The notes under the pieces were generated by a model. The model made no database searches and was not told the DNA's origin. It was given only the letters and a program-made list of their open reading frames with translations. From NCBI RefSeq assembly GCF_002929335.1, contig NZ_PJIL01000014.1:62001-126000 (forward strand): a DNA stretch of 64,000 nt, in the 5' to 3' direction. Positions 39,922-47,859 of this stretch are shown here, piece by piece. Position numbers and translations under genes: made by a program. This DNA comes from Arthrobacter sp. Y81 (GTDB lineage: Bacteria; Actinomycetota; Actinomycetes; Actinomycetales; Micrococcaceae). Every line of letters begins with the position of its first letter. The first letter of the stretch is position 1.

Positions 39922-41089
39922 GGTTCCCCTCCCCACTTGCCAGTCGGATGGACCGCAGCACCCGGGACTGCTCGCCGGCGGTCAGCTGGTGGTACACGGG
40001 CAGGATGAGGGTGTTGTCGGTCAGCCGCTCGGTGACGGACAGGTCGGCGGGGCCGGTATCCCGGCCGGCGTACGCTGGCTGCCTGTGCGCGGCCATGATC
40101 CCGCGGCGGGCTGAGATGCCGTCGCGTGCCAGCCGCTCCAGGAGCTCTTCACGGCCGAGGGGGAACGACGGCAGGACCTCAACCCAGAATGACTGGAAGT
40201 TGCTCGTGCCATAGTCGGGATCGCGGACAAACCGCAGCCCCCCAACCCGGTTCAGGGCCGACTGGTAGCCGGCCACGATCTCCCGGCGGCGGGCCACGGC
40301 CTCGCCCAGCCGCCCCAGCTGGACCAGCCCCACTGCCGCCTGCATGTCCGTCATCCGGAAGTTGAACCCGGCTTCGAGGTATTCCTCCGCCGGGGCCAGG
40401 AGGGCGGCATGGCGGTCGTTGGCCGAAACGCTCATGGCGTGTTCGCGCAGCCTCCGCGCCCGGCCGGCCCACTCCGGGTTCAGCGTGGTCAGCATGCCGC
40501 CCTCGCCGGTGGTCAGGATCTTGCGCGGGTGGAAGGACCACGCAGCCAAGTCCGCGCCGGCCCCGACGGGCCGCCCTCGGTACGTGGAGCCCGCCCCGCA
40601 CGCGGAATCCTCGATCACCGTAATGCCCAGGGGGTCGCACAGGGCCCGGATGGGGTCCAGGTCCACCGGCATTCCACCCTGGTCCACTGCGATCACAGCC
40701 TTGGTGGCCGGGGTCAGCGCGGCGGCGACGGTCTGTGCCGAGACGTTGCCGGTTTCCGCTTCAACGTCGCAAAACACCGTCCGTGCCCCGACGTAGCCTG
40801 CGGCGTTGGCAGTGGCGATAAAGGAGAAGGACGGCACCACCACGTCGTCGCCCGGCCCGATGCCCGCCACCTTCAGCGCCAGGTGCAGTGCGGTGGTGCA
40901 GTTGGAAACCGCGACGGCGTACATCGCCTTTTGGGCGGCGGCGAAGGCTTCCTCGAACCGCGCCACCCGGGGGCCCTGCGCCACCCAGCCGGACGCGATC
41001 ACCTCGGCGACGGCCTCCGCTTCTTCGACCCCGAGCCACGGTTTCATGACATTGATGCGGCTCAGCGCCCGATCCTGGCTAATGGTCAC
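39914..41089 (-). CDS. DegT/DnrJ/EryC1/StrS sugar aminotransferase (PglE-like), 391 aa
   Basis: Intact PLP aminotransferase of the 4-amino-sugar branch. The start MKPWLGVEEAEAVAEVIASGWVAQGP matches PglE/Pen-type enzymes. The phosphate loop is SNCTTALHLAL, the Asp is in VIEDSACGAGSTY, and the Schiff-base Lys190 lies in SFHPRKILTTGEGG. With the NeuD/PglD-like gene directly downstream it could make a 4-acetamido sugar. GTG at 41089 is preferred: GGAGG precedes it, it overlaps the epimerase stop as GTGA, and it aligns with the start of the 30220-31395 paralogue. Confidence 0.9.
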   Translation of the reverse strand: MTISQDRALSRINVMKPWLGVEEAEAVAEVIASGWVAQGPRVARFEEAFAAAQKAMYAVAVSNCTTALHLALKVAGIGPGDDVVVPSFSFIATANAAGYVGARTVFCDVEAETGNVSAQTVAAALTPATKAVIAVDQGGMPVDLDPIRALCDPLGITVIEDSACGAGSTYRGRPVGAGADLAAWSFHPRKILTTGEGGMLTTLNPEWAGRARRLREHAMSVSANDRHAALLAPAEEYLEAGFNFRMTDMQAAVGLVQLGRLGEAVARRREIVAGYQSALNRVGGLRFVRDPDYGTSNFQSFWVEVLPSFPLGREELLERLARDGISARRGIMAAHRQPAYAGRDTGPADLSVTERLTDNTLILPVYHQLTAGEQSRVLRSIRLASGEGNRG

Positions 41090-42081
41090 CGCACGCCTCC
41101 GACCCGGGTGGCCGCGATTTCGCTTCGCAGCGGACGCCACCAGTCCACGAGTTCCCGAAGGCCGTCCTCGAGCCCGGTTTCCGCCGCGAAGCCAAGGTCC
41201 AGCCGGGCGGCCGAGGTGTCCGCGAGGCGGCGGACAACGCCGTTGATGGCGCGGTCCGGACCGTGCTCCACCTGCAGGTCGGAATCCATGGCCCGCAACA
41301 GGGCCTCGGCAAGTTCCAGGAGGCTGGTTTCTTCACCGCTGGCTACGTTAAAGACGCCTTCGCGGACACCGCTGCCGGCGGCCAGGATATTGGCGCGGGC
41401 AACGTCCCGGGTGTGGATGAAATCCATGGTCTGACGTCCGTCACCGAAAATCAGCGGCGGCAGTCCGTCCGCGATGCGCTCCATCCAGCGCACCAGCACC
41501 TCCGTGTAGAGACCGTGTACGTCCATCCGTGGTCCGTAGACGTTGAAGTAGCGCAGCAGGACGTAGTCCAGTCCGGTCATGGCCCGGAAGCTGCGGGCCA
41601 TGCCCTCGTTGAAGGACTTCGCCGCGCCATAAAACGTGTCGTTGTTGTGGTGGTGGTGGCGTTCCGTGGTGGGGAAATCCTCCGCCGTGCCGTACACCGA
41701 GGCGCTGGATGCCGCCACCAGCTTGCCCACGCCGTGGTCGGCGGCGGCCTCGAACACGTTGAACGTGCCGTCCACCAACACTTCCAGGGCCAGCCGCGGC
41801 TCCTCGGCGCACTGCGTGATCCTGATGGCCGCCTGATGGAAGATGATGTCCTTGCCGCGGGTGAGGTCGTGGACCAGGTCCCGGTCGCGGAGATCGCCTT
41901 CGACAAGTTCCACCCTGCCGGTGGCAACCGCATCGTCGAGATTGGCGCGGCGGCCGCGGACCAGGTTGTCCAGGACGGCCACCTGCTCGACGCCGGCGGT
42001 GATCAGGTGGTCCACGATCGTGGATCCGATGGTGCCGGCGCCGCCGGTGACCAGGACCTGCGCGCCCTGGAGCATGCTCAT
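41086..42081 (-). CDS. NAD-dependent nucleotide-sugar epimerase/dehydratase, 331 aa
   Basis: Extended short-chain dehydrogenase. The Rossmann motif VLVTGGAGTIGSTIVDHL is near residues 9-26, VLDNLVRGRRANL follows, and the catalytic pair is Tyr-x-x-x-Lys in FYGAAKSFNEG, with the Ser/Thr of ASSASVYG before it. LRYFNVYGPRMDVHG is typical of UDP-glucose 4-epimerase-like and UDP-glucuronate enzymes. A short HHHHNN run lies before the active-site Tyr. It may supply the 4-keto sugar for the following aminotransferase or epimerise a precursor. It overlaps both neighbours by 4 bp. Confidence 0.88.
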   Translation of the reverse strand: MSMLQGAQVLVTGGAGTIGSTIVDHLITAGVEQVAVLDNLVRGRRANLDDAVATGRVELVEGDLRDRDLVHDLTRGKDIIFHQAAIRITQCAEEPRLALEVLVDGTFNVFEAAADHGVGKLVAASSASVYGTAEDFPTTERHHHHNNDTFYGAAKSFNEGMARSFRAMTGLDYVLLRYFNVYGPRMDVHGLYTEVLVRWMERIADGLPPLIFGDGRQTMDFIHTRDVARANILAAGSGVREGVFNVASGEETSLLELAEALLRAMDSDLQVEHGPDRAINGVVRRLADTSAARLDLGFAAETGLEDGLRELVDWWRPLRSEIAATRVGGVR

Positions 42082-43190
42082 CGCCGTCCCTCCATCTGGG
42101 CTTCGTTGCCCGTGACGGCGACCGACTGCCCGTCGTCGCTGAGGCTGCGGCTGACCGCTTCCAGCACGGACAGCACCCTCAGCCCGGATGCACCGCTGGT
42201 CCGTGCGGGCCGGTGATGCCAGATGCTGCTGGCAAATTCCGCCACCATCTGGCCGAGGGCCTCATGTTCCGGCAGCGCGGGCGACCAGGTATCACCCAGC
42301 CGGTACGAAATGGCGAATGCCTTCTTCTCCGCCGGTGACCGGTATTTCCGGTCCAGGCTGACACCTCGGTCGTAGATACTGAGCCGCTGCTGTGGATTCA
42401 GGTCGTCCCAGACCAGGGTCCGCTGGGAGCCGCCTACCACCATCTGGCGGATCTTGGTGGGACTGAGCCAGTTCACGTGCACGTGCGCCATGGCGTCGTT
42501 GGGCAGCGCAAAGGTCAGGTGCCCCACGCAGTCGCGTCCGGTGCCCAGGGGATCAGCGCCGTGGGCGGCCACTTCCACCGGCCGGAGGCCGCCGGGCAGG
42601 ATGAAGTCGATGATGGACAGGTCGTGCGGTGCGAGGTCCCAGAACACGTCCACGTCCGGCTGGACTAGCCCCAGGTTGATCCGCACCGAGTCGATGAACA
42701 GGATCTCGCCCAGGGACCCGTCCGCGATGAGTTCCCGGATTTTCAGGACAGCGGGCGTGTAGCAGTACGTATGATCCGCCATCAGGACCAGGCCTCGGCT
42801 CTCTGCCTCTTCGACCATCTCCACGCCTTTGGCCCTGCTGTCGGCCAGGGGTTTTTCCACCAGCACGTGTTTGCCTGCCCGCAAGGCCGTCAGGGCGATC
42901 CCGTGGTGGGTGTGGGCCGGGGTGGCGATGGCCACCGCGTCGACCTCGACGGTGTCCAGCAGTTCGTCGACGGATTCGCAGACCGGAACGCCCCCGTTCG
43001 CTGCGGCGAGCTTGAGGGCGCGGTCCCGGTCCATGTCCACGATCGCGGACAGTTTCCAGTCGGGGCTGGCCTTGAAGTTGCGGGCAAGGTTGGGCCCCCA
43101 GTAGCCGGCGCCGATGACGGCGGCCCGTAAAGGCGCGGCGGAAGCCAATAGGTCAAGATCCCTGCGGTAGGACTCTTGTGACGCGTCCAT
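42078..43190 (-). CDS. Gfo/Idh/MocA-family oxidoreductase (WbpB/WlbA-like), 370 aa
   Basis: NAD(P)-dependent sugar oxidoreductase. The N-terminal Rossmann domain has AAVIGAGYWGPNLARNF near residues 22-38, and the signature catalytic EKPLADSRA near 112. The middle region FIDSVRINLGLVQPDVDVFWDLAPHDLSIIDFIL is typical of WlbA/WbpB, which oxidise C3 of UDP-GlcNAc-uronate before amination. Together with the DegT gene at 38123 and the WbpD-like acyltransferase at 34281 it completes the three steps to a 2,3-diacetamido uronate; the 6-dehydrogenase is not in the window. Confidence 0.88.
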   Translation of the reverse strand: MDASQESYRRDLDLLASAAPLRAAVIGAGYWGPNLARNFKASPDWKLSAIVDMDRDRALKLAAANGGVPVCESVDELLDTVEVDAVAIATPAHTHHGIALTALRAGKHVLVEKPLADSRAKGVEMVEEAESRGLVLMADHTYCYTPAVLKIRELIADGSLGEILFIDSVRINLGLVQPDVDVFWDLAPHDLSIIDFILPGGLRPVEVAAHGADPLGTGRDCVGHLTFALPNDAMAHVHVNWLSPTKIRQMVVGGSQRTLVWDDLNPQQRLSIYDRGVSLDRKYRSPAEKKAFAISYRLGDTWSPALPEHEALGQMVAEFASSIWHHRPARTSGASGLRVLSVLEAVSRSLSDDGQSVAVTGNEAQMEGRR

Positions 43191-43205
43191 GTCTGTCCCC
43201 TCTTC

Positions 43206-44777
43206 TTAATACGCGCCCGAAGGCATGCACATTGCTTTGAAGGTCCGCCACATGATGATGACGTCCCCCATGATCGACCAGTTTTCGACGTAGTAGAGAT
43301 CGAGGCGCACGGCCTCGTCCCAGGGCAGGTCCGAGCGGCCGTTGACCTGCCAGAGGCCGGTGATTCCCGGTTTGATGAGCAGCCGGCGGTGGGTGTGCCG
43401 TTCGTAGGCTTCCACCTCGCGCTGCAGCGGCGGCCGTGGACCCACCAGGCTCATCTCGCCGGTGAGCACGTTCCAGAACTGCGGCAGTTCATCCAGCGAG
43501 TAGCGGCGCATCCAGCGTCCGCAGCTGGTCACCCGCGGATCGTTCTGCATTTTGAACAGCACGCCTGCACCCTCGTTGCTCGCCATCAGTGCAGCGAGTG
43601 ACGCTTCCGCGTCGGTGACCATGGACCGGAACTTGATCATCCGGAACGGACGGCCGGCTTTGCCGACGCGCTCCTGCTTGAAGAACACCGGCCCCGGACC
43701 GTTCCGTTTGACGATGACCGCGAGGGCCAGGAACAGCGGCGACAGCAGGACGAGGGCCACGGAGGCGCCCGCGATGTCCAGGAGCCGCTTGAGCACGTGC
43801 TTGCCGCCGCTGTATTGCGGCACGTCCACATGCATGAGCGGCAGTCCCTCCACCGGCCGCCAGTGGATCCGCGGCCCTGCCACGTTCGTCAGCGTGGACG
43901 CCAGGACGAGTTCGGCGCGATGTTCTTCCAGCCGCCATCCCAGCTCCCGGATGTACTGGTTGCCTCCCGGCACCGGCCCCGCCACGATGACTGCCTCGGC
44001 ACCGTGCTTTCCCACGGTCCGGACAACGTCGTCGGTGGAGGACAGCACCGGAATCCGGCGGCCGTCGACGTCGAGCATCATCCCCCGGCGGGCTCCCGGC
44101 AGCGACACCCCGAGGATTTCGTAGGCCGCGCCGGTCTTCTTGGCGATCCGCCCGAGGACGTAGCGGACATCGTTCGGCTCGCCAATGACTATCGCCTTCA
44201 CCAGGAACTGGCCCTCGGCCTGTTTCCGGTTGTACCAGCGGCGGGCGAACCACCGGTTACCCACCAGTGCCAACAGGCCCAGCGGGAACGACGCCACATA
44301 GAACGCCCAGGCCGGTTCCAGGCGGAACACCACCAGGAAAACCGCCAGAAGGCCAAAGACCCGGGTGGTGGAGACGGCAACGCGCTTGTATTCGCTGGAG
44401 CCGATGCCCAGCACCTTCGGGTCCCGGGTCCGGTAAAAATGGAGCGCACCGATCCATGCCACCGCAAGGCCGGCGGCCAGGAGGGCGCCAAGCGCATTTT
44501 CGCGGCTTTCCGCAAAGGAGTGCCCGCCGTCGAACCGGATCACGTACCCGGCGAGCACCGAGACAACCACCAAGAGGGAGTCGGTCAGTCGGAGGCAGCG
44601 GGCCAGGAAGCGGGCCCATTCCCGGCCGGACAGCTTGTGCGCGGACGGCTGCCGTTCCGGGCTGCCGGGGAAACCCCCGACGACGGCGCCAAGCGGCGGA
44701 GCGGCGGCGGTCCCGGAGGTCCCTCCGGGACTCAGGAACCTCAGCACGAACGGGCTTGTTTTACCCAGCTGGCTCAC
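43206..44777 (-). CDS. Undecaprenyl-phosphate sugar phosphotransferase (polyprenyl glycosylphosphotransferase), 523 aa
   Basis: Initiating enzyme of polysaccharide assembly that links the first sugar phosphate to undecaprenyl phosphate. The N-terminal part has four membrane helices (about 55-200), then a CoA-binding-like cytoplasmic domain (VKAIVIGEPNDVRYVLGRI). The bacterial sugar transferase domain (about 320-523) opens KRLLDIAGASVALVLLSP, with VFFKQERVGKAGRPFRMIKFRSM, SLDELPQFWNVLTGEMSLVGPRP and KPGITGLWQVNGRS. GTG at 44777 is chosen with a G-rich ribosome site; the open frame reaches 44855 but has no conserved content. It is the promoter-proximal gene of the operon, preceded by two copies of a 20-bp repeat. 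Confidence 0.9.
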   Translation of the reverse strand: MSQLGKTSPFVLRFLSPGGTSGTAAAPPLGAVVGGFPGSPERQPSAHKLSGREWARFLARCLRLTDSLLVVVSVLAGYVIRFDGGHSFAESRENALGALLAAGLAVAWIGALHFYRTRDPKVLGIGSSEYKRVAVSTTRVFGLLAVFLVVFRLEPAWAFYVASFPLGLLALVGNRWFARRWYNRKQAEGQFLVKAIVIGEPNDVRYVLGRIAKKTGAAYEILGVSLPGARRGMMLDVDGRRIPVLSSTDDVVRTVGKHGAEAVIVAGPVPGGNQYIRELGWRLEEHRAELVLASTLTNVAGPRIHWRPVEGLPLMHVDVPQYSGGKHVLKRLLDIAGASVALVLLSPLFLALAVIVKRNGPGPVFFKQERVGKAGRPFRMIKFRSMVTDAEASLAALMASNEGAGVLFKMQNDPRVTSCGRWMRRYSLDELPQFWNVLTGEMSLVGPRPPLQREVEAYERHTHRRLLIKPGITGLWQVNGRSDLPWDEAVRLDLYYVENWSIMGDVIIMWRTFKAMCMPSGAY

Positions 44778-44782
44778 TGCAG

Positions 44783-44865
44783 CCCCCAAACATTGGTGGC
44801 GGAGGGGCACCACGCGCAGGCAGACCATGTCGCCATTGCCTATCCCCCCGAACATTGGTAGGCGG
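44783..44865. repeat. Pair of direct repeats upstream of the sugar transferase
   Basis: The element CCCCC(A/G)AACATTGGT followed by GGCGG occurs at 44783-44802 and again at 44844-44865, centres about 62 bp apart. On the minus strand both read as an ACCAATGTT core followed by a G-run, and the proximal copy overlaps the ribosome site of the sugar transferase. This could be a duplicated regulator site or a duplicated 5' region. Confidence 0.5.
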
Positions 44866-45204
44866 CACCGGTTGATGCCTTCCCCAATGAAAGCCGTGGG
44901 CCGGTCCCCGCGTCACGAGCGGCACCTACCCGGCTTTCTATGCACGCTCTTGGAGCTTTATGCGTGTGGTACTCGGACAGGTCGTGGACCGTTAGGTGGG
45001 GGTGCCGGGTATTACGTGGGCCCACGGCAGGAGGGGACACCCGGGCCTACGCGAAACCGGGGCCCGGCGGCGGGCTCTCGAAGGCGTCCCCGGGTTGGGA
45101 GCCGCCAGTTCCTGGGTGGTTCAAAAACCGCGCCAATTCAGGGATGTGGGCGTTCGTGACGCAGCCGCAATCCCCCTGAAACAGGGCCCGGACATGATGT
45201 GAGT
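44866..45204. other. Divergent intergenic region, no gene seen
   Basis: About 340 bp between the polysaccharide operon and the ACT-domain gene. It holds a 12-bp palindrome CGTGGGCCCACG (45015-45026) and presumably both divergent promoters, but no convincing -35/-10 pair could be picked out. No short gene with a credible ribosome site was found. Confidence 0.4.
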
Positions 45205-46044
45205 ATGAAGCGCAAGGCACAGTCCCCCGAATCGGCCGACTTGAGCTGCGAAGTTTGCGGTCAGATGCCGGAACCGCCAAAAGCCCGGCTGACCCTGGCG
45301 AATATCGCGGTGATGCTGCCCATTGAGCTCCTGGTGCATGCCGCCGTGGTGGAGACGCATCTCCCCTATGTGGCCAAGGTCCTGGCACTTACCCTGACCG
45401 CCACAGTGCTGGTCATCTGGGTGGCCGAACCGTCAGCGGCCCGGATGCTGAGGAGCTGGCTGCATGCTCCGGCCCTGCGGCACCGCAAACGGCTGAATAC
45501 GGCACCGGCCCTGTGGCGGGCCCGCACAGTGCTGCGCGATGAGCCCGGGTCGCTTCAGAAGATTACGCAGGCGCTGGCACGGCTGGACACCAACATCCTC
45601 AGCATCCACATCCATCCGGTGGCGGGCGGTGTTTTGGACGAGTTCGTCCTGTCCGCCCCGGGGCACCTTCGCGAGCGCGGGCTGCTCGAGGCACTTCGCG
45701 ACGGCGGCGGCCGGCACGCCCATGTCTGGCCCACCACTGCCTTGGCGATGGCCGACGGCCAGACCAGGGCCCTGAGCCTGGCCGCCCGGATCGCCGGCAA
45801 TCCGAATGAGCTTCCGCTGGCCGTGGCCGAGCTGCTTTCCGCCAGGATCGTGCCCGTTTCCGTGGAGGGCGGCCAGGAATCTCCGGCCTCAGCCGACGCC
45901 GGTACCGTATTGAAGATCCCGACGGCGTGGCACGGCCCCATCACCTTCTACCGGCCCGGCGAACCGTTTACTCCCGCCGAATCGGCGCGCGCGCACCGGC
46001 TGGCCGAACTCGCCGAGATCCTGGCGCACACCGACAGCCGGTAA
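45205..46044 (+). CDS. ACT-domain membrane protein of unknown function, 279 aa
   Basis: The N-terminus contains a Cys-x-x-Cys pair (Cys15, Cys18 in CEVCGQ). Two hydrophobic segments follow (about 33-52 and 60-77). A cytoplasmic ACT domain lies around 105-180 (RTVLRDEPGSLQKITQALARLDTNILSIHIHPV), opening with the typical DEPGSL. The remainder includes a second alpha/beta segment with no clear family. ACT domains bind small ligands, often amino acids. The combination with membrane anchoring suggests a sensor, which is inference. The ATG at 45205 lacks a clear ribosome site; a GTG six bases upstream is the alternative. It is followed by 327 bp of regulatory DNA. Confidence 0.65.
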   Translation: MKRKAQSPESADLSCEVCGQMPEPPKARLTLANIAVMLPIELLVHAAVVETHLPYVAKVLALTLTATVLVIWVAEPSAARMLRSWLHAPALRHRKRLNTAPALWRARTVLRDEPGSLQKITQALARLDTNILSIHIHPVAGGVLDEFVLSAPGHLRERGLLEALRDGGGRHAHVWPTTALAMADGQTRALSLAARIAGNPNELPLAVAELLSARIVPVSVEGGQESPASADAGTVLKIPTAWHGPITFYRPGEPFTPAESARAHRLAELAEILAHTDSR

Positions 46045-46164
46045 CCGGGCCGTCAGGCTGCCGAACCGGCGTCAGGCTGCACTGGCGGCCGCTGGGTAGC
46101 GGGCTAACAGGCGGCAGTCACAATCGGTAAATAAGCGGCCCGGCCGGCATTGCCGGAAAAACCC

Positions 46165-46193
46165 TTGACAGTGGCGGGGGTCACTTCTATCTT
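46165..46193 (+). promoter_or_regulatory. Near-consensus sigma70-type promoter
   Basis: TTGACA (46165-46170), a 17-bp spacer, then TATCTT (46188-46193). Transcription would begin near 46200, inside the palindromic operator at 46197-46225, giving a textbook repressible layout for the MFS-GntR-hydantoinase unit. About 170 bp of leader remain before the first start codon at 46372. Confidence 0.7.
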
Positions 46194-46196
46194 TAA

Positions 46197-46225
46197 TTTT
46201 GGGATCCCAAAACGGGATCCCAAAA
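46197..46225. promoter_or_regulatory. Duplicated palindromic operator
   Basis: The perfect 16-bp palindrome TTTTGGGATCCCAAAA (46197-46212) is followed after one base by a second GGGATCCCAAAA (46214-46225). The two GGGATCCC centres are 13 bp apart. It overlaps the predicted transcription start. The obvious candidate binder is the FCD-GntR regulator encoded at 47860 in the same unit. Confidence 0.65.
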
Positions 46226-46371
46226 GTGACCACCTCCCGGACCGCTTGCGCCACCCCGGCGTACCCTCAGCTCCGGCCCGGGACAGTACGGCCGCCGCCC
46301 GATCCGGCCGCGGCCGGCCACGGCACCAGAGTCTTTCCCCTGCCCGCAATCTTCCCCGTGAAGGAGAAGCT

Positions 46372-47775
46372 GTGTCTCTTCCAAGTACCGAAACTTCGAG
46401 TACCGAGTCCCTAAGCACCCAATCCCCCAGCACCGAAACCGACCCAGCCGCAGTTCAGGCCACAGAAGGCCAGGCCGGCAAGGACGGCAAGGACGGCGTG
46501 CAACGGCGCACCAACGTCCGCTGGAAGCTCTTCCTGCTGCTCCTCGTCCTGGTCGCCGTCAACTACATCGACCGGGGCTCCATCTCGGTGGCGCTCCCGA
46601 TCATCCAGAAGGAATTCAACATGGCCCCGGAGCTGGTGGGCCTGCTGCTTTCCGCCTTCTTCTGGACCTACGCCCTTATGCAGATCCCGGTGGGCCTGCT
46701 GATCGACAAGTTCGGCCCGCGCAAGGTCATGACAGCCTCGTGCGTTGGCTGGGGCGCCGCAACGGCCGCCTCAGGCATGGCCGGCGGCTTCCTGAGCATG
46801 TTCATCGCCCGGCTTGGCATCGGCGTCACCGAAGCCGGCGTCATGCCCGCCGGCGGCAAGCTGAATGCCATCTGGATGCACAAGTCCGAGCGCGGCCGCG
46901 GTGCCACCATCCTGGACGCCGGAGCTCCCCTCGGCGCAGGACTGGGCGGCATACTCATCGCCGGATTGATCGCCGCCACCGGCAGCTGGCGCAGTTCCTT
47001 CGTCATCGCCGGTGCGGCCACCGTGCTCATGGGCCTGGCCGTCTGGTGGTACGTCCGGGACAACCCGCGCCAGCACCGCGGCGTCAACGCCGCCGAGGCC
47101 GAATACATCGAGGCCTCCCACGCGGCGGAGGACGCCGAGGCCGAGCTGGACGGCAGCAAGGGCAGGCGCGCCCTGCTCCCCTACCTGAAATTCCGCTCCT
47201 TCTGGGCCATGTGCTTCGGGTGGCTGGGCTTCAACGGCGTGTTCTACGGCCTCCTCACCTGGGGCCCGCTCTACCTCGCCCAGGCCAAGGGCTTCGACCT
47301 GAAAACCATCGGGTGGTCCACGTTCGTGATCTTCGGTGCCGGCTTCGTCGGTGAGATCCTGGGCGGCGCCATCGCTGACAAGTGGCGGGCAGCCGGAGCC
47401 TCGGCCAACCGCGTCATGCGCACGCTGCTGGGAACCTCCAGCGTCGTGGTGGTGGGCGGCCTCATCGGGGTGACCGTCGTGGCGGACCCGACCACCGCCG
47501 TCGTACTCCTTTCCGTGGTGATGTTCTTCCTCCGCTGGGTGGGACTCTTCTGGAGCATCCCGTCCATCCTGGGCGGCCGGACCAATGCCGGTGTCCTGGG
47601 CGGTGCGATGAACTTCAGCGGCAATATCTCGGGCTTCGTCACACCTATTGCCGTCGGCCTGATCGTCGGCGCCACGGGCTCCTACACCTGGGCGCTGCTC
47701 TACTTCGTGGGATCCGCCATCATCATGGGCGTGTCCGTCCTGATGCTGGATTACAACAGGCGCCTGCCCGTCTAA
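46372..47775 (+). CDS. MFS transporter, anion:cation symporter (ACS) family, 467 aa
   Basis: Twelve-helix transporter of the group that takes up organic acids such as hexuronates, phthalate or galactonate. The start of helix 1 reads VLVAVNYIDRGSISVALPIIQKEF, the ACS hallmark Y-x-D-R. GLLIDKFGPRKVMT is the loop 2-3 motif and ARLGIGVTEAGVMPAGGKL the helix 4 motif. The N-terminal ~45 residues are a Ser/Thr/Glu-rich tail with STE repeats. GTG at 46372 is chosen because GAAGGAGAA precedes it. As first gene of the unit with GntR, racemase-like, hydantoinase and maleate-isomerase-like genes, it likely imports their anionic substrate. Confidence 0.88.
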   Translation: MSLPSTETSSTESLSTQSPSTETDPAAVQATEGQAGKDGKDGVQRRTNVRWKLFLLLLVLVAVNYIDRGSISVALPIIQKEFNMAPELVGLLLSAFFWTYALMQIPVGLLIDKFGPRKVMTASCVGWGAATAASGMAGGFLSMFIARLGIGVTEAGVMPAGGKLNAIWMHKSERGRGATILDAGAPLGAGLGGILIAGLIAATGSWRSSFVIAGAATVLMGLAVWWYVRDNPRQHRGVNAAEAEYIEASHAAEDAEAELDGSKGRRALLPYLKFRSFWAMCFGWLGFNGVFYGLLTWGPLYLAQAKGFDLKTIGWSTFVIFGAGFVGEILGGAIADKWRAAGASANRVMRTLLGTSSVVVVGGLIGVTVVADPTTAVVLLSVVMFFLRWVGLFWSIPSILGGRTNAGVLGGAMNFSGNISGFVTPIAVGLIVGATGSYTWALLYFVGSAIIMGVSVLMLDYNRRLPV

Positions 47776-47859
47776 GCCGGCCGTCCTAAGCTAGGCATCG
47801 CAGCACCTCCTCCCGGCGCCGGGAGCGCACTACCCATCAAGAAACCCGAATGGAGCACC

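Noticed and set aside
44635..45159. Plus-strand frame spanning the divergent intergenic region
   Set aside because: It overlaps the sugar transferase 5' end, lacks a ribosome site and is Arg/Gly/Pro-rich without motifs.
46201..46221. Cloning scar or BamHI-linker artefact at the two GGATCC sites
   Set aside because: The palindrome extends beyond GGATCC to 16 bp, overlaps a well-placed promoter start, and the flanking DNA is continuous with the operon.
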